From Candidatus Gastranaerophilales bacterium (GTDB lineage Bacteria; Cyanobacteriota; Vampirovibrionia; Gastranaerophilales; Gastranaerophilaceae): a DNA stretch of 64,000 nucleotides. Below are positions 18,408 through 26,084 of this stretch, in pieces (positions within the stretch are counted from its first letter, which is position 1; the number at the start of each line of letters is the position of its first letter). Below the pieces are notes generated by a model, which searched no databases, was not told the origin of the DNA, and saw only the letters and a list, made by a program, of their open reading frames with translations. A program made the translations under genes and the position numbers. Location: NCBI GenBank assembly GCA_947588745.1, contig CANPYW010000002.1, positions 1 to 64,000 of the forward strand, in the 5' to 3' direction.

Positions 18408-18773
18408 TTAATTACTCTTATTTTTTAAAGCTTTATCCAACGCAATTTCTAATGAAGCTATTTTTCTTTGCAATGCCTCTTTATCATCAGTATCGATTTC
18501 ATTCTGTTGAGAAAGTTTTTCTGTTTTTCTGACAAAAAATTCAAGTTGTTCTCTATATTTAACCCCTATATTTAATGAACACAATATTCCGGATACTTTA
18601 CCAAATATATAGGTAATTAATAAAAGAAGCCAGGTATTAACAATTATCAAACTACCATCATTACGAACGACAAATTGACTTGTTGCCTCTGAATGCCAAT
18701 TTATAAAACATATATATACGATAATTGCTAAAAAAATTAATGTAACTGTATGTAAGACTATTTTATTAATCAT
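18408..18773 (-). CDS. small LapA-like (DUF1049) inner-membrane protein
   Basis: 121 residues with two membrane spans (about 5-25 and 46-68) separated by a short polar loop, followed by a coiled-coil tail (EFFVRKTEKLSQQNEIDTDDKEALQRKIASLEIALDKAL). That two-span plus coiled-coil shape matches the LapA/DUF1049 group, whose Escherichia member helps regulate LPS synthesis together with LapB. The match rests on topology and length, not on a diagnostic motif. The gene stands alone between the YhaO-like gene and the rpsG terminator. Confidence 0.55.
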   Translation of the reverse strand: MINKIVLHTVTLIFLAIIVYICFINWHSEATSQFVVRNDGSLIIVNTWLLLLITYIFGKVSGILCSLNIGVKYREQLEFFVRKTEKLSQQNEIDTDDKEALQRKIASLEIALDKALKNKSN

Positions 18774-18911
18774 TATATAAACTCCTAAGTTATTTTAAAC
18801 TCTTTTTATTATTATGCAAATCAATTTTAGCTTAATTATACCATTATAATTCAATTCGGCAAATTTCGGGTTATTTATTCACAAATCCACTGTCAGCTTT
18901 TTATAAAGTAT

Positions 18912-18946
18912 AAAAAGAGAGAAGCCGTTAATGCTTCTCTCTTTTA
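18912..18946 (-). terminator. intrinsic terminator after rpsG
   Basis: Stem AAAAGAGAGAAGC (18913-18925) pairs with GCTTCTCTCTTTT (18933-18945) around a 7-base loop, with a T-run in the minus-strand transcript. It ends the rpsL-rpsG message directly after rpsG, so fusA and tuf do not follow in this str-type operon. Confidence 0.85.
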
Positions 18947-18962
18947 TCATTTGAATAAATTA

Positions 18963-19433
18963 TTAATATCTGTAATGAGCAAAAGCTTTGTTTGCTTCAG
19001 CCATTTTATGCGTATCTTCACGCTTTTTGCAAGCAGCACCAATACCGTTTGAAGCATCCAATAACTCATTTGTTAATTTTTCAATCATGGATTTTCCACT
19101 GCGTTTTTTTGCAGCTTCAATTAACCATGTTGAACCTAATACCATACCTCTGTCTGGTTTTACATCCAAAGGAACTTGATATGTTGAACCGCCGATTCTT
19201 CTGGCTTTTACTTCCAATAACGGAGTTGCATTTGTTAATGCTTTTTTGAATATTTCTAACGGTTCATCTTTTGATTTAGTTTTTAAGTTTTCCAATGTAG
19301 AATAAAATATTCTTTCAGCAAGAGATTTCTTTCCACGTCTCATTAATCTGTTAATAAAACTTGCTATATCAGTACTATTATATACAGCATCAGGAGCCGG
19401 TATTCTTCTTGCAGCTTTACTACGTCTTGACAT
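18963..19433 (-). CDS. rpsG: 30S ribosomal protein S7
   Basis: 156 residues, standard length. S7 nucleates assembly of the 30S head and binds the 3' major domain of 16S rRNA and E-site tRNA. The family blocks are clear: FINRLMRRGKKSLAERIFYSTLE, ALTNATPLLEVKARRIGGSTYQVPLDV, GSTWLIEAAKKRSGKSMIEKLTNELLDA and a C-terminal HKMAEANKAFAHYRY. It follows rpsL by 17 bases, cotranscribed. Translation may be autoregulated as in Escherichia, but no S7-binding structure was identified here. Confidence 0.98.
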   Translation of the reverse strand: MSRRSKAARRIPAPDAVYNSTDIASFINRLMRRGKKSLAERIFYSTLENLKTKSKDEPLEIFKKALTNATPLLEVKARRIGGSTYQVPLDVKPDRGMVLGSTWLIEAAKKRSGKSMIEKLTNELLDASNGIGAACKKREDTHKMAEANKAFAHYRY

Positions 19434-19450
19434 TTTTCAAATCACCTTTC

Positions 19451-19828
19451 TTATTTCTTTTTAGCTCTCTTAGCGCCGTATTTTGATCTTGATTTAGCTC
19501 TGTTTGCAACGCCTGCCGTATCTAATGTGCCTCTTACTATATGATATCTAACACCCGGTAAATCTTTTACCCTGCCGCCTCTGATTAGAACCACAGAGTG
19601 TTCTTGCAAATTGTGTCCGATACCAGGTATATATGAAGTAACTTCAAAACCGTTTGTTAATCTTACCCTTGCAACTTTTCTCAGTGCAGAATTCGGTTTT
19701 TTCGGAGTAGTCGTATAAACTCTTGTGCATACTCCTCTTTTTTGAGGGCAATTTGTTAACGCCGGTGATTTAGTCTTATCAGTTGTTTTTTGACGTTCTT
19801 TACGAACTAACTGTGCTATTGTTGGCAT
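19451..19828 (-). CDS. rpsL: 30S ribosomal protein S12
   Basis: 125 residues. S12 lies at the 30S decoding centre and controls accuracy. The start [12 protein letters not shown], the conserved [15 protein letters not shown] loop, and the [32 protein letters not shown] segment containing the PGVRY motif are all present. Lys residues that mutate to streptomycin resistance (in TTPKKPNSA and in GRVKDLPG) are wild type. It is the first gene of the two-gene unit driven from the promoter at 19985-20013. Confidence 0.98.
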   Translation of the reverse strand: MPTIAQLVRKERQKTTDKTKSPALTNCPQKRGVCTRVYTTTPKKPNSALRKVARVRLTNGFEVTSYIPGIGHNLQEHSVVLIRGGRVKDLPGVRYHIVRGTLDTAGVANRAKSRSKYGAKRAKKK

Positions 19829-19984
19829 GTTTTCTCCTTATAATATTACTCTGCGGAATACGTTCAGCACAAACTCAACCGCTGCTTTTACTTTATTTTC
19901 GTCCGTTTATTAGAACCCAAACCGTGCCTCCACCCGGCTTAAAATTCCATAAACAAACCGGTCAGAAATACCTGACTACATTTA

Positions 19985-20013
19985 TTGATACTACAACCAT
20001 ATTCCGTTGTCAA
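19985..20013 (-). promoter_or_regulatory. sigma-70-type promoter for rpsL-rpsG
   Basis: On the minus strand TTGACA (20008-20013) is followed after exactly 17 bases by TATCAA (19985-19990). Transcription would begin near 19978, leaving a leader of about 150 bases before rpsL. The 327 bases between the rpsL start and the divergent peptide gene hold this promoter, the one facing right at 20078-20106 and no gene I can support. Confidence 0.7.
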
Positions 20014-20077
20014 TACAAATAAAACAGCTATTTAAAGATATGTTATATTTTATCTTGCATAAATACAATCTATTTGA

Positions 20078-20106
20078 TTGACAATGAATTTTACAAATGA
20101 TATTAT
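20078..20106 (+). promoter_or_regulatory. near-consensus promoter of the candidate RiPP locus
   Basis: TTGACA (20078-20083), a 17-base spacer and TATTAT (20101-20106). This matches the sigma-70 consensus at 11 of 12 positions and should be strong. Start of transcription is expected near 20113, giving a leader of about 43 bases before the peptide ATG at 20156. Confidence 0.8.
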
Positions 20107-20155
20107 GAACTGTAGTACTAATTTTTTTATATTTGATATGGAAAGGGGCTTACAA

Positions 20156-20305
20156 ATGGATAAAAATAATACTTTAGTTAAAGACGTTAAATCATCTGAA
20201 AAATTATCTTTTTATAAATCGTCTTCAATGAAAATATCAATGGGAAGTTGCTCAAATCAAGCTCTTAGTCAGACCTGGGGTTGTTGCCAGGGATGTTGTT
20301 ATTAA
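20156..20305 (+). CDS. candidate RiPP precursor peptide, C-terminal WGCCQGCCY
   Basis: 49 residues from ATG 20156, which has GGAAAGGGG upstream; an open frame extending back to 20078 overlaps the promoter and is rejected. The N-terminal about 30 residues are charged and Ser/Lys-rich (MDKNNTLVKDVKSSEKLSFY...), like a leader peptide. The C-terminus TWGCCQGCCY holds four of the five Cys residues as two CC pairs, with a fifth Cys at residue 32. The gene precedes a PqqD-like recognition domain, a radical SAM/SPASM domain and an ATP-grasp gene, the usual order of precursor then maturases. I know no named family with this exact core. Cys-rich radical SAM peptides such as ranthipeptides are the nearest concept. 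Confidence 0.75.
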   Translation: MDKNNTLVKDVKSSEKLSFYKSSSMKISMGSCSNQALSQTWGCCQGCCY

Positions 20306-20352
20306 TATATTCTCCTGTTTTATTCCGCTAATTTTTGAGGGTTGTATTTTAA

Positions 20353-20682
20353 ATGATTCCTGAGTGGGTTTGTACTAATGTCGTAAATTTTGAGCGTGAA
20401 AATTCAAGGGCTTATATTTCAAATATTATTACTTGTGAAATTTTTTGGCTTCAAAATGAATCGAGTGATTTATGGTATAAACTCATCGGTTCTTCTGATA
20501 TTAAAGAGGTTGAAGAATATGCGAAACAAAGAAATTTAATTGATGAATTACCCGAATTTTTATCACTGTTGCAATCAAAAGGTTTATATTATCCCGATGA
20601 TGTTGATAAATCGGTTTATTCAAATAACGTACCAAAAAGTTACGGCGATTTGCAAAAAGGAATTGATTTTAGAGCGGAATAG
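20353..20682 (+). CDS. PqqD-like RiPP recognition element, ends at an in-frame TAG before the radical SAM domain
   Basis: 109 residues resembling a PqqD-type winged-helix leader-binding domain: a beta-rich start (NSRAYISNIITCEIFWLQNESSDLWYKLIGSSDIKEVEEYAKQ), then helices ending LPEFLSLLQSKGLYY, which is the usual PqqD pattern. The function would be to bind the leader of the 49-residue peptide and present it to the maturase. The TAG at 20680-20682 ends it, but the same frame continues without another stop to 21699 and encodes the radical SAM enzyme. The natural ancestor was therefore probably one 448-residue protein with this domain N-terminal, as in many peptide maturases. A weak GAGGG lies 11 bases before the ATG. 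Confidence 0.7.
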   Translation: MIPEWVCTNVVNFERENSRAYISNIITCEIFWLQNESSDLWYKLIGSSDIKEVEEYAKQRNLIDELPEFLSLLQSKGLYYPDDVDKSVYSNNVPKSYGDLQKGIDFRAE

Positions 20683-21699
20683 AATAAATTAAATAAAAAA
20701 GAACGTAAGTTAACCCGTATTCAGTTTGATATTACATATAAGTGCAATGAAAATTGTGTACACTGCTATAATAATAAAGATATCCCAAATGTTTCTCTCC
20801 GTTTTGAAGATGTCAAAAGAATTATTGACGAAGCCTATGATTTAGGTCTTATTCAGGTTATATTATCCGGTGGCGAATGCACTTTGGCTGATGATTTCTT
20901 AAAAATTATACGTTATATACGAAAAAAAAGGCTTGAATTGTATATTTTCACCAACGGTCAAACTATGTATGATAAACCTGGGCTTTTTGAAGAAATTGTT
21001 TCGCTTATACCTGCAACTGTTGCTTTATCCGTTTACAGTATGAACCCCGAAATACATGATAAAATTACGAGAGTCAAAGGTTCATGGGAAAAAACAATAT
21101 CCGTTGCGAAAAAGCTTCTGGACAGACATGTTCCCGTTGAAATAAAGTCTTTTTTAACAAAATACAATGCAGATGATTTTCGTGAAGTTTTTGATTTTGC
21201 GTTTAAGAATAATTGTATTCCAAATGTGAGCGAATATTTAATTGAAAATAAAGACGGAAGTAATTTGCATACCAGAATTACAAAAGAGCAGCAGAAAAAA
21301 TTCTATGAATATTTGTATGAAAATAAATTAAGAAATTTTGTACGAACCATTGATGATGAGTATCTCAATGATTATCCTTGTCTTGCGGGTCAAACAACTT
21401 TACACATAGATCCGAATTTTAACGTAACTCCGTGTCCGAGTGCAAATTTCATATTTACAAATTTACGTGATAAATCATTAAAGGATTTTTGGCTTGATGA
21501 TAAATACTGCAGTACTTTTGGTAAATTCAGGACAGATAAAATAAAAGATTACAAAGATTGTTTTAAAGAAGAATATTGTAAATATTGTGAATTTTGTCCA
21601 GCCAAATTTCTTAATAAAAACGCAAGAAAAGCAGATGTTTGCGAAAATGCAAAATTTAGGATGAATATTATAAAAAAATATGAACAACAATTACATTAA
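20683..21699 (+). CDS. radical SAM/SPASM peptide maturase, same frame as the upstream domain after TAG, no canonical start
   Basis: The frame carries a complete radical SAM domain: CX3CX2C as CNENCVHC (Cys codons at 20743, 20755 and 20764), SGGE at 20866-20877 and a C-terminal SPASM-type Cys region (CLAGQTTLHIDPNFNVTPC, DCFKEEYCKYCEFC, then a final Cys) able to bind auxiliary clusters. Such enzymes make thioether or C-C links in peptides. Between the TAG and the first Cys there is no ATG, GTG or TTG in frame; the first canonical start, TTG at 20884, would delete the SAM cluster. Activity therefore needs readthrough of TAG, a non-canonical ATT start, or the gene is a recent pseudogene. The remaining frame is intact. 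Confidence 0.8.
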   Translation, partial: NKLNKKERKLTRIQFDITYKCNENCVHCYNNKDIPNVSLRFEDVKRIIDEAYDLGLIQVILSGGECTLADDFLKIIRYIRKKRLELYIFTNGQTMYDKPGLFEEIVSLIPATVALSVYSMNPEIHDKITRVKGSWEKTISVAKKLLDRHVPVEIKSFLTKYNADDFREVFDFAFKNNCIPNVSEYLIENKDGSNLHTRITKEQQKKFYEYLYENKLRNFVRTIDDEYLNDYPCLAGQTTLHIDPNFNVTPCPSANFIFTNLRDKSLKDFWLDDKYCSTFGKFRTDKIKDYKDCFKEEYCKYCEFCPAKFLNKNARKADVCENAKFRMNIIKKYEQQLH

Positions 21700-22564
21700 T
21701 ACGCCTAAATACTTTTTAAGGTATTTATTACAGCGTGGTATTCCTATTTGTTTATATAAGTATTTGTTAAAGTGGAAATATAAACAATTATATAAATTGA
21801 ATTTAGATTTAAAAAATCCGCTCAGATTAAGCGAAAAACTGCAATATCTTAAATTAAACGATAGTTCAAAGTTAAAAACATTACTTTCCGACAAAATATA
21901 TGTTAAAACCTACGTAAATGAAAAATGTTCGGACTTAAAAACGGCTAAAATATATCAAACGGCAGATTGTTTTGATGATATTAATTTTGATACGCTTCCT
22001 GACACTTTTGTATTAAAAACAAATCATGCTTGGAAAACAAATGCTTATGTAATAAACAAAAATGTATTAACTTCAAAAGAAAAAAAATTTTATAAAAATT
22101 TCTATGATAAAGTTTTAAAAATTAATTATTCTTATTGGGCATATTTAGAAATGCAATATAAAAATATAAAGCCCCGAATTTTTGCTGAAGAACTTTTAAA
22201 AATGAAATATTGGGAAATATCTAATTATGAGGTATATTGTTTCAACGGGAAACCCGAATTCATTTTGTTTAGAGCGGTCGATAAGTTTATAGAACAAAGT
22301 ATATATTCACCCTGTGGTAAAAAACTCAACTTTGATATTGAGTTTCAAACAAAAAACATAACTAAAATGCCCAATAAAATTGAAGAAGCGGTATATTATT
22401 CAAAAAAGTTATCTAAAGAGTTTGATTTTGTCAGAGTCGATTTTATGGAGTCCAATAATGAACTTTATTTTTGTGAAATGACATTTACTCCTTATTCGGG
22501 CTTTATTAAGTTTATACCCGAATTCTATGACTTATATTATGGTAAGAAATTAAATCTAAGTTAA
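21680..22564 (+). CDS. TupA-like ATP-grasp protein, RiPP locus copy
   Basis: 294 residues matching the TupA-like ATP-grasp group: NPLRLSEKLQYLKLND, LSDKIYVKTYVNEKCSD, INFDTLPDTFVLKTNHAW with the ATP-binding Lys, RIFAEELL, YEVYCFNGKPEFIL, and the metal/ATP site FVRVDFMESNNELYFCEMTFTPYSGF. Founding member TupA joins glutamate units in a cell-wall teichuronopeptide, so an amide- or ester-forming ligase is expected. It overlaps the radical SAM frame by 20 bases, has no ribosome site of its own and is thus coupled to it. A paralog at 37659-38573 also neighbours a Cys-rich peptide. A peptide-tailoring role is inference. Confidence 0.8.
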   Translation: MNNNYINTPKYFLRYLLQRGIPICLYKYLLKWKYKQLYKLNLDLKNPLRLSEKLQYLKLNDSSKLKTLLSDKIYVKTYVNEKCSDLKTAKIYQTADCFDDINFDTLPDTFVLKTNHAWKTNAYVINKNVLTSKEKKFYKNFYDKVLKINYSYWAYLEMQYKNIKPRIFAEELLKMKYWEISNYEVYCFNGKPEFILFRAVDKFIEQSIYSPCGKKLNFDIEFQTKNITKMPNKIEEAVYYSKKLSKEFDFVRVDFMESNNELYFCEMTFTPYSGFIKFIPEFYDLYYGKKLNLS

Positions 22565-22776
22565 ACAATTATCGATTATTTTTGTTTATAATACATTATC
22601 AAGCACAATTTCAAGCAAGGTAATTTTGCGTTAAAGAACTTATTTATTATAAGTACCAATTTCATTTTGTTTATAAAGTTTTACGTTTTTCTTGCAAAAA
22701 ATTCCAATTATACTCTATATTCAAGACAGACTTTTTAAGAACAAATAATAACAAAAATATGTTTAAAACCGTTTTA

Positions 22777-23706
22777 TTAACCATTTTTTATACTTCTTAG
22801 AAATTTAAGAACTTTTATCAAATCTTCATCCATATCAATTTTAAGCTCAATTGTTTCATGATTATTTAATGATATAAATTTTAATTTATAGGCCTGTAAA
22901 ACCTGCTCTGTTGTTTTTACTTTAAATTGTTTTTTATTATACAAACTGTCGTTCACTATAGGGTGACCGATAAAATTTGTATGAACTCTTATTTGATGTG
23001 TTCTGCCTGTTTTTAACGTAAATTCTAAGAATGCATATCCTTTAAACTGTTCCAAAACCTTATAAATTGTAACAGAAGGTTTTCCATCAGGAATTACGGC
23101 CATTTTTTCTGGATTAACGGAACTTCTGCCTATGGGTTCGTCAATTACACCTTCTTCATTATCAAAGTTACCGGTAACAACTGCTAAATATTGTCTTTGT
23201 GCGGTTTTACTTTTTATTTGTTCAGCTAAAAACTCATGTGAAATATTATTTTTGGCAATCATCAACAGTCCGGATGTATTTCTATCCAGTCTATGCACAA
23301 TTCCCGGTCTTAAGACTCCGTTTATATCAGAAAGCCCTTCATATCCATATTTATACAGTAATGCATTTACTAAAGTTCCCGTAGTTTCTTTTGTTGTTGG
23401 GTGAGTTAACATATTTTTAGGTTTATTTACAACAACAATATCATTATCTTCATAAATTATGTTTAAAGGTATATTTTGAGCAGGTATTATAACCGACGAG
23501 TCACTGTTTAATAAAATTCTGATTTCATCACCGTTTTCAACTTGAGATGATGCCTTAGCTTCCTTACCATTTATAAATATTTGTTTTTTCTTTATTAGAT
23601 TTTGAACCTGAGAACGGGATTGAAAACAATCTTCTTTTGATAAAAAAATGTCCAATCTTTGAGCGGACTCAACAGATTGAACATTTATAACAAATTCATT
23701 TATCAT
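22777..23706 (-). CDS. RluA-family 23S rRNA/tRNA pseudouridine synthase (RluD-like)
   Basis: 309 residues. An N-terminal S4 RNA-binding domain (RLDIFLSKEDCFQSRSQVQNLIKKKQIFINGK) is followed by the RluA catalytic domain with VVNKPKNMLTHP and GIVHRLDRNTSGLLMIAKN, where Asp141 is the catalytic aspartate, and GRTHQIRVHTNFIGHPIVND. The S4 domain and length fit RluD, which modifies helix 69 of 23S rRNA. RluA-group members are hard to tell apart by sequence, so the target is left open. It starts 13 bases after lspA, the common lspA-rluD order. Confidence 0.92.
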   Translation of the reverse strand: MINEFVINVQSVESAQRLDIFLSKEDCFQSRSQVQNLIKKKQIFINGKEAKASSQVENGDEIRILLNSDSSVIIPAQNIPLNIIYEDNDIVVVNKPKNMLTHPTTKETTGTLVNALLYKYGYEGLSDINGVLRPGIVHRLDRNTSGLLMIAKNNISHEFLAEQIKSKTAQRQYLAVVTGNFDNEEGVIDEPIGRSSVNPEKMAVIPDGKPSVTIYKVLEQFKGYAFLEFTLKTGRTHQIRVHTNFIGHPIVNDSLYNKKQFKVKTTEQVLQAYKLKFISLNNHETIELKIDMDEDLIKVLKFLRSIKNG

Positions 23707-23719
23707 TATATTTAAGAAC

Positions 23720-24226
23720 CTATCTTCTGAAAAGTATAGAAAGTATTAATCCTAAAGCACCTACCACAATCATTATATCAGGAACATTAAATACCGGGAA
23801 ATTATGCAAGAAATCACAATGTATATAATCTATTACATAACCTTGATTTATTCTTTCAAGCATATTCATGGTAATTCCGGAGCTTAATAATGCCATTGCG
23901 GAAATTGCAGAATGTGTGAGCTTTGTTGAAGCAATTAATACAATAAATGTTAATACTGCAACGGCTAAACCCGAAGCTATAATTATCATTTCAGGCTGAT
24001 TTGAGAATAAATTAAAAGCAGCTCCTGTATTATGAACTTCATATAACGTAAGCATACCGTTACCGCATTGTTTTGTAGGTGACATATTTACAGCACCCAA
24101 AACAACCGTTTTAATACCAAACGATATTGCGGCAAAAACTATCCATAATGCAAAATATTTAACAATTGAAGCCATATCCAGTAAACCGGAATTATTTTTT
24201 CTACGTTGTTTTATATGCCTTGTCAT
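23720..24226 (-). CDS. lspA: lipoprotein signal peptidase (signal peptidase II), atypical active site
   Basis: 168 residues with four membrane spans, the LspA fold. It removes the signal from prolipoproteins such as the binding protein at 10833. Family blocks VHNTGAAFNLF and FNVPDIMIVVGALGL (catalytic Asp150) are present. The other block is usually GNxxDR, with the first catalytic Asp. Here it reads MNMLERINQGYVIDYI, so the expected Asp is Glu124 (codon GAA). The N-terminal Asp before the conserved Lys is also missing (SFGIKT). A strong AAAAGGAG precedes the start, 4 bases from the upstream gene. Either a divergent active form or a paralog with altered activity. Confidence 0.85.
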   Translation of the reverse strand: MTRHIKQRRKNNSGLLDMASIVKYFALWIVFAAISFGIKTVVLGAVNMSPTKQCGNGMLTLYEVHNTGAAFNLFSNQPEMIIIASGLAVAVLTFIVLIASTKLTHSAISAMALLSSGITMNMLERINQGYVIDYIHCDFLHNFPVFNVPDIMIVVGALGLILSILFRR

Positions 24227-24230
24227 ATAA

Positions 24231-25196
24231 TTACTCCTTTTCTTTTACCTGATTTTGTGCTGAAAATACGTTTACACGTTTCATAATAAATGCAGCACCT
24301 GTCATATCTATATTCACTTTAGGCGGATCTACCTTTGCCCTTGTAATTGCTATTGAAACAGTTGCATACTCATTATGATTAGCGGTATTCGCTTTTAAAA
24401 TTCTCGCCAAAGAATCAGATTTTATATTCTTATATACATCTTTTTTATTTTTTTGAGGATATACAATATCTTCATTTACAATAGAACCGACAACAAAAGA
24501 ACCGCCAGGTAATATTGTTTTTACATCAACTTCATATTCCGAACCTGCTGGTATATAATCCGGTGCGGATATATCAACATCCATATATTTTGCTTCACCA
24601 TATTTTAATGATACTTTTTCGTACGTAACATCTGTTGCGGAAATTTTCCACTCATTATTTACTTTTTGTAAATAATCGGTATAACAAATTTCAGATACAA
24701 TATTTCCTGTTCCCGATATATTACTTAACTCTTTAACAGTTTCTCCGGTTGCTATTTCTTTAACTTTTACGGAAGCATAATTTTCTGAAATATTTATTTT
24801 CATAATTTCAGTTTTATATTTAACATTCTTATACACAGCCGACGACATTTTCATCATATCCATAATCGTATCAAGCTTAAATCCGTCATTATTAACATAA
24901 GAATCCGTATATAACTTTTTTAATTTTTCTAAATCAGATGACATCGAATATTTATTATATTTTTTTATCAATGCATTAATTTGTGCTTCAGGAGAACGTT
25001 TAAATTTATCTCTTAGACTAACTTGTTTTATAAGATAAGATTCTTTATCTGATGTATCAGAATCACAATCCGCTTCCACATCAACTTTCTCATTTTGTTT
25101 TATTTCGGGTATCGCTGCAGATGCCGCTATTCTGGTTTGAAAACCGATTAGAAATAAAACCATTAAAATTGTTATATAAATTTGCCTTCTATACAT
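24231..25196 (-). CDS. secreted protein with putative NTF2-like domain, function unknown
   Basis: 321 residues with an N-terminal signal or anchor segment (about 6-26, ITILMVLFLIGFQTRIAASA). Residues about 75-195 (PEAQINALIKKYNKYSMSSDLEKLKKLYTDSY..., MKINISENYASVKVKEIA..., YLQKVNNEWKISATDVTYE) have the helix-plus-curved-sheet pattern of NTF2/SnoaL-like domains, which bind ligands or partners. A second beta-rich domain (about 205-310) follows. Exact family not recognised. It lies 4 bases upstream of lspA and is first in an operon with lspA and the rluD-type gene; it probably acts in the periplasm. Confidence 0.65.
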   Translation of the reverse strand: MYRRQIYITILMVLFLIGFQTRIAASAAIPEIKQNEKVDVEADCDSDTSDKESYLIKQVSLRDKFKRSPEAQINALIKKYNKYSMSSDLEKLKKLYTDSYVNNDGFKLDTIMDMMKMSSAVYKNVKYKTEIMKINISENYASVKVKEIATGETVKELSNISGTGNIVSEICYTDYLQKVNNEWKISATDVTYEKVSLKYGEAKYMDVDISAPDYIPAGSEYEVDVKTILPGGSFVVGSIVNEDIVYPQKNKKDVYKNIKSDSLARILKANTANHNEYATVSIAITRAKVDPPKVNIDMTGAAFIMKRVNVFSAQNQVKEKE

Positions 25197-25319
25197 TTTT
25201 ATCTCTCACTATTAATAATATAGCATATTACAAGTTTATAACATTTATGTAAAAATGCATATACTGAAAATTAAGTATTTTTATCTTTTTGTTAATATAA
25301 CATGTGTGAGGAAAAATTT

Positions 25320-26084
25320 ATGCTTTTAGTAATAGATATCGGAAATACAAATCTTACATTAGGAGTCTTTGATAATAACGAAATTATACACTCCTGGCGA
25401 TTATCAACTCAAATAACCAGAACTGAAGATGAATACGGAATGTTTATATCTAATTTATTAATACAGACTAATTTAGTCAATAAGATTGAAAATGCCGTTA
25501 TTTGCAGTGTTGTTGTTCAACTTACAAACAAAATTGAAACTGCCCTAAAAAAATATTTATCAATTAATCCGCTAATAATTTCACACAAAATACATTCTAA
25601 CGTTATTCTAAACATAGATAATCCCGCCGAAATCGGTGCTGATAGAATTGCTAACAGTGCTGCCGTCTGCAAACTATACAAAATTCCGGCAATTGTCGTT
25701 GATTTCGGTACTGCTACCACTTTTGATATAGTTAATAAAAATCACGAATTTATCGGAGGAATTATTACAGCAGGCATGAAATTACAAGCAGATGCACTTG
25801 CTTCAAAAACTTCAAAACTCCCTAAATTAAATATAGAAAATTCATTAGACGTTATTGGACGAAATACAATTGATGCAATGTTATCGGGAATTGTAAGAGG
25901 ACATGCCTCAATGATAGAAGGCTTAGTTTTTGAATGTGAAAAAGAACTTGGCGAAAAAGCAACAATTATTGCGACAGGAGGCTATTCATCAATTATTTCT
26001 CAATATCTCAACAGAAAATTTGATTATATTAACCCTGATTTAACGCTTATAGGTGCTAAAATAATATTTGATTTAAACAGATAA
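25320..26084 (+). CDS. coaX: type III pantothenate kinase
   Basis: 254 residues from ATG 25320, chosen over an upstream ATG at 25302 because GAGGA precedes it at 7 bases and the protein then starts MLLVIDIGNTN. CoaX phosphorylates pantothenate, the first step of CoA synthesis, and is not feedback-inhibited by CoA. ASKHA-fold motifs DIGNTNLTLGVFD, IGADRIANSAA, VVDFGTATTFDIV and GGIITAGMKLQADAL are present. With panB and panC in the same window it completes most of the pantothenate-to-CoA entry. Its 3' end overlaps converging kdsC by 12 bases. Confidence 0.96.
   Translation: MLLVIDIGNTNLTLGVFDNNEIIHSWRLSTQITRTEDEYGMFISNLLIQTNLVNKIENAVICSVVVQLTNKIETALKKYLSINPLIISHKIHSNVILNIDNPAEIGADRIANSAAVCKLYKIPAIVVDFGTATTFDIVNKNHEFIGGIITAGMKLQADALASKTSKLPKLNIENSLDVIGRNTIDAMLSGIVRGHASMIEGLVFECEKELGEKATIIATGGYSSIISQYLNRKFDYINPDLTLIGAKIIFDLNR

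Noticed and set aside
20078-20155. N-terminal extension of the CCxGCCY peptide from a TTG at 20078
   Set aside because: The TTG is part of the -35 box TTGACA of the promoter, upstream of the expected transcript start; ATG 20156 has a good ribosome site.
20306-20352. Attenuator or terminator between the peptide and the maturase genes
   Set aside because: The 47 bases show no convincing stem-loop; expression difference between peptide and enzymes cannot be claimed from sequence.
20680-20682. Genome-wide reassignment of TAG
   Set aside because: Several well-conserved genes (atpD, fliJ, the SNF2 ATPase) end at TAG at the expected C-terminus, so TAG acts as stop here.
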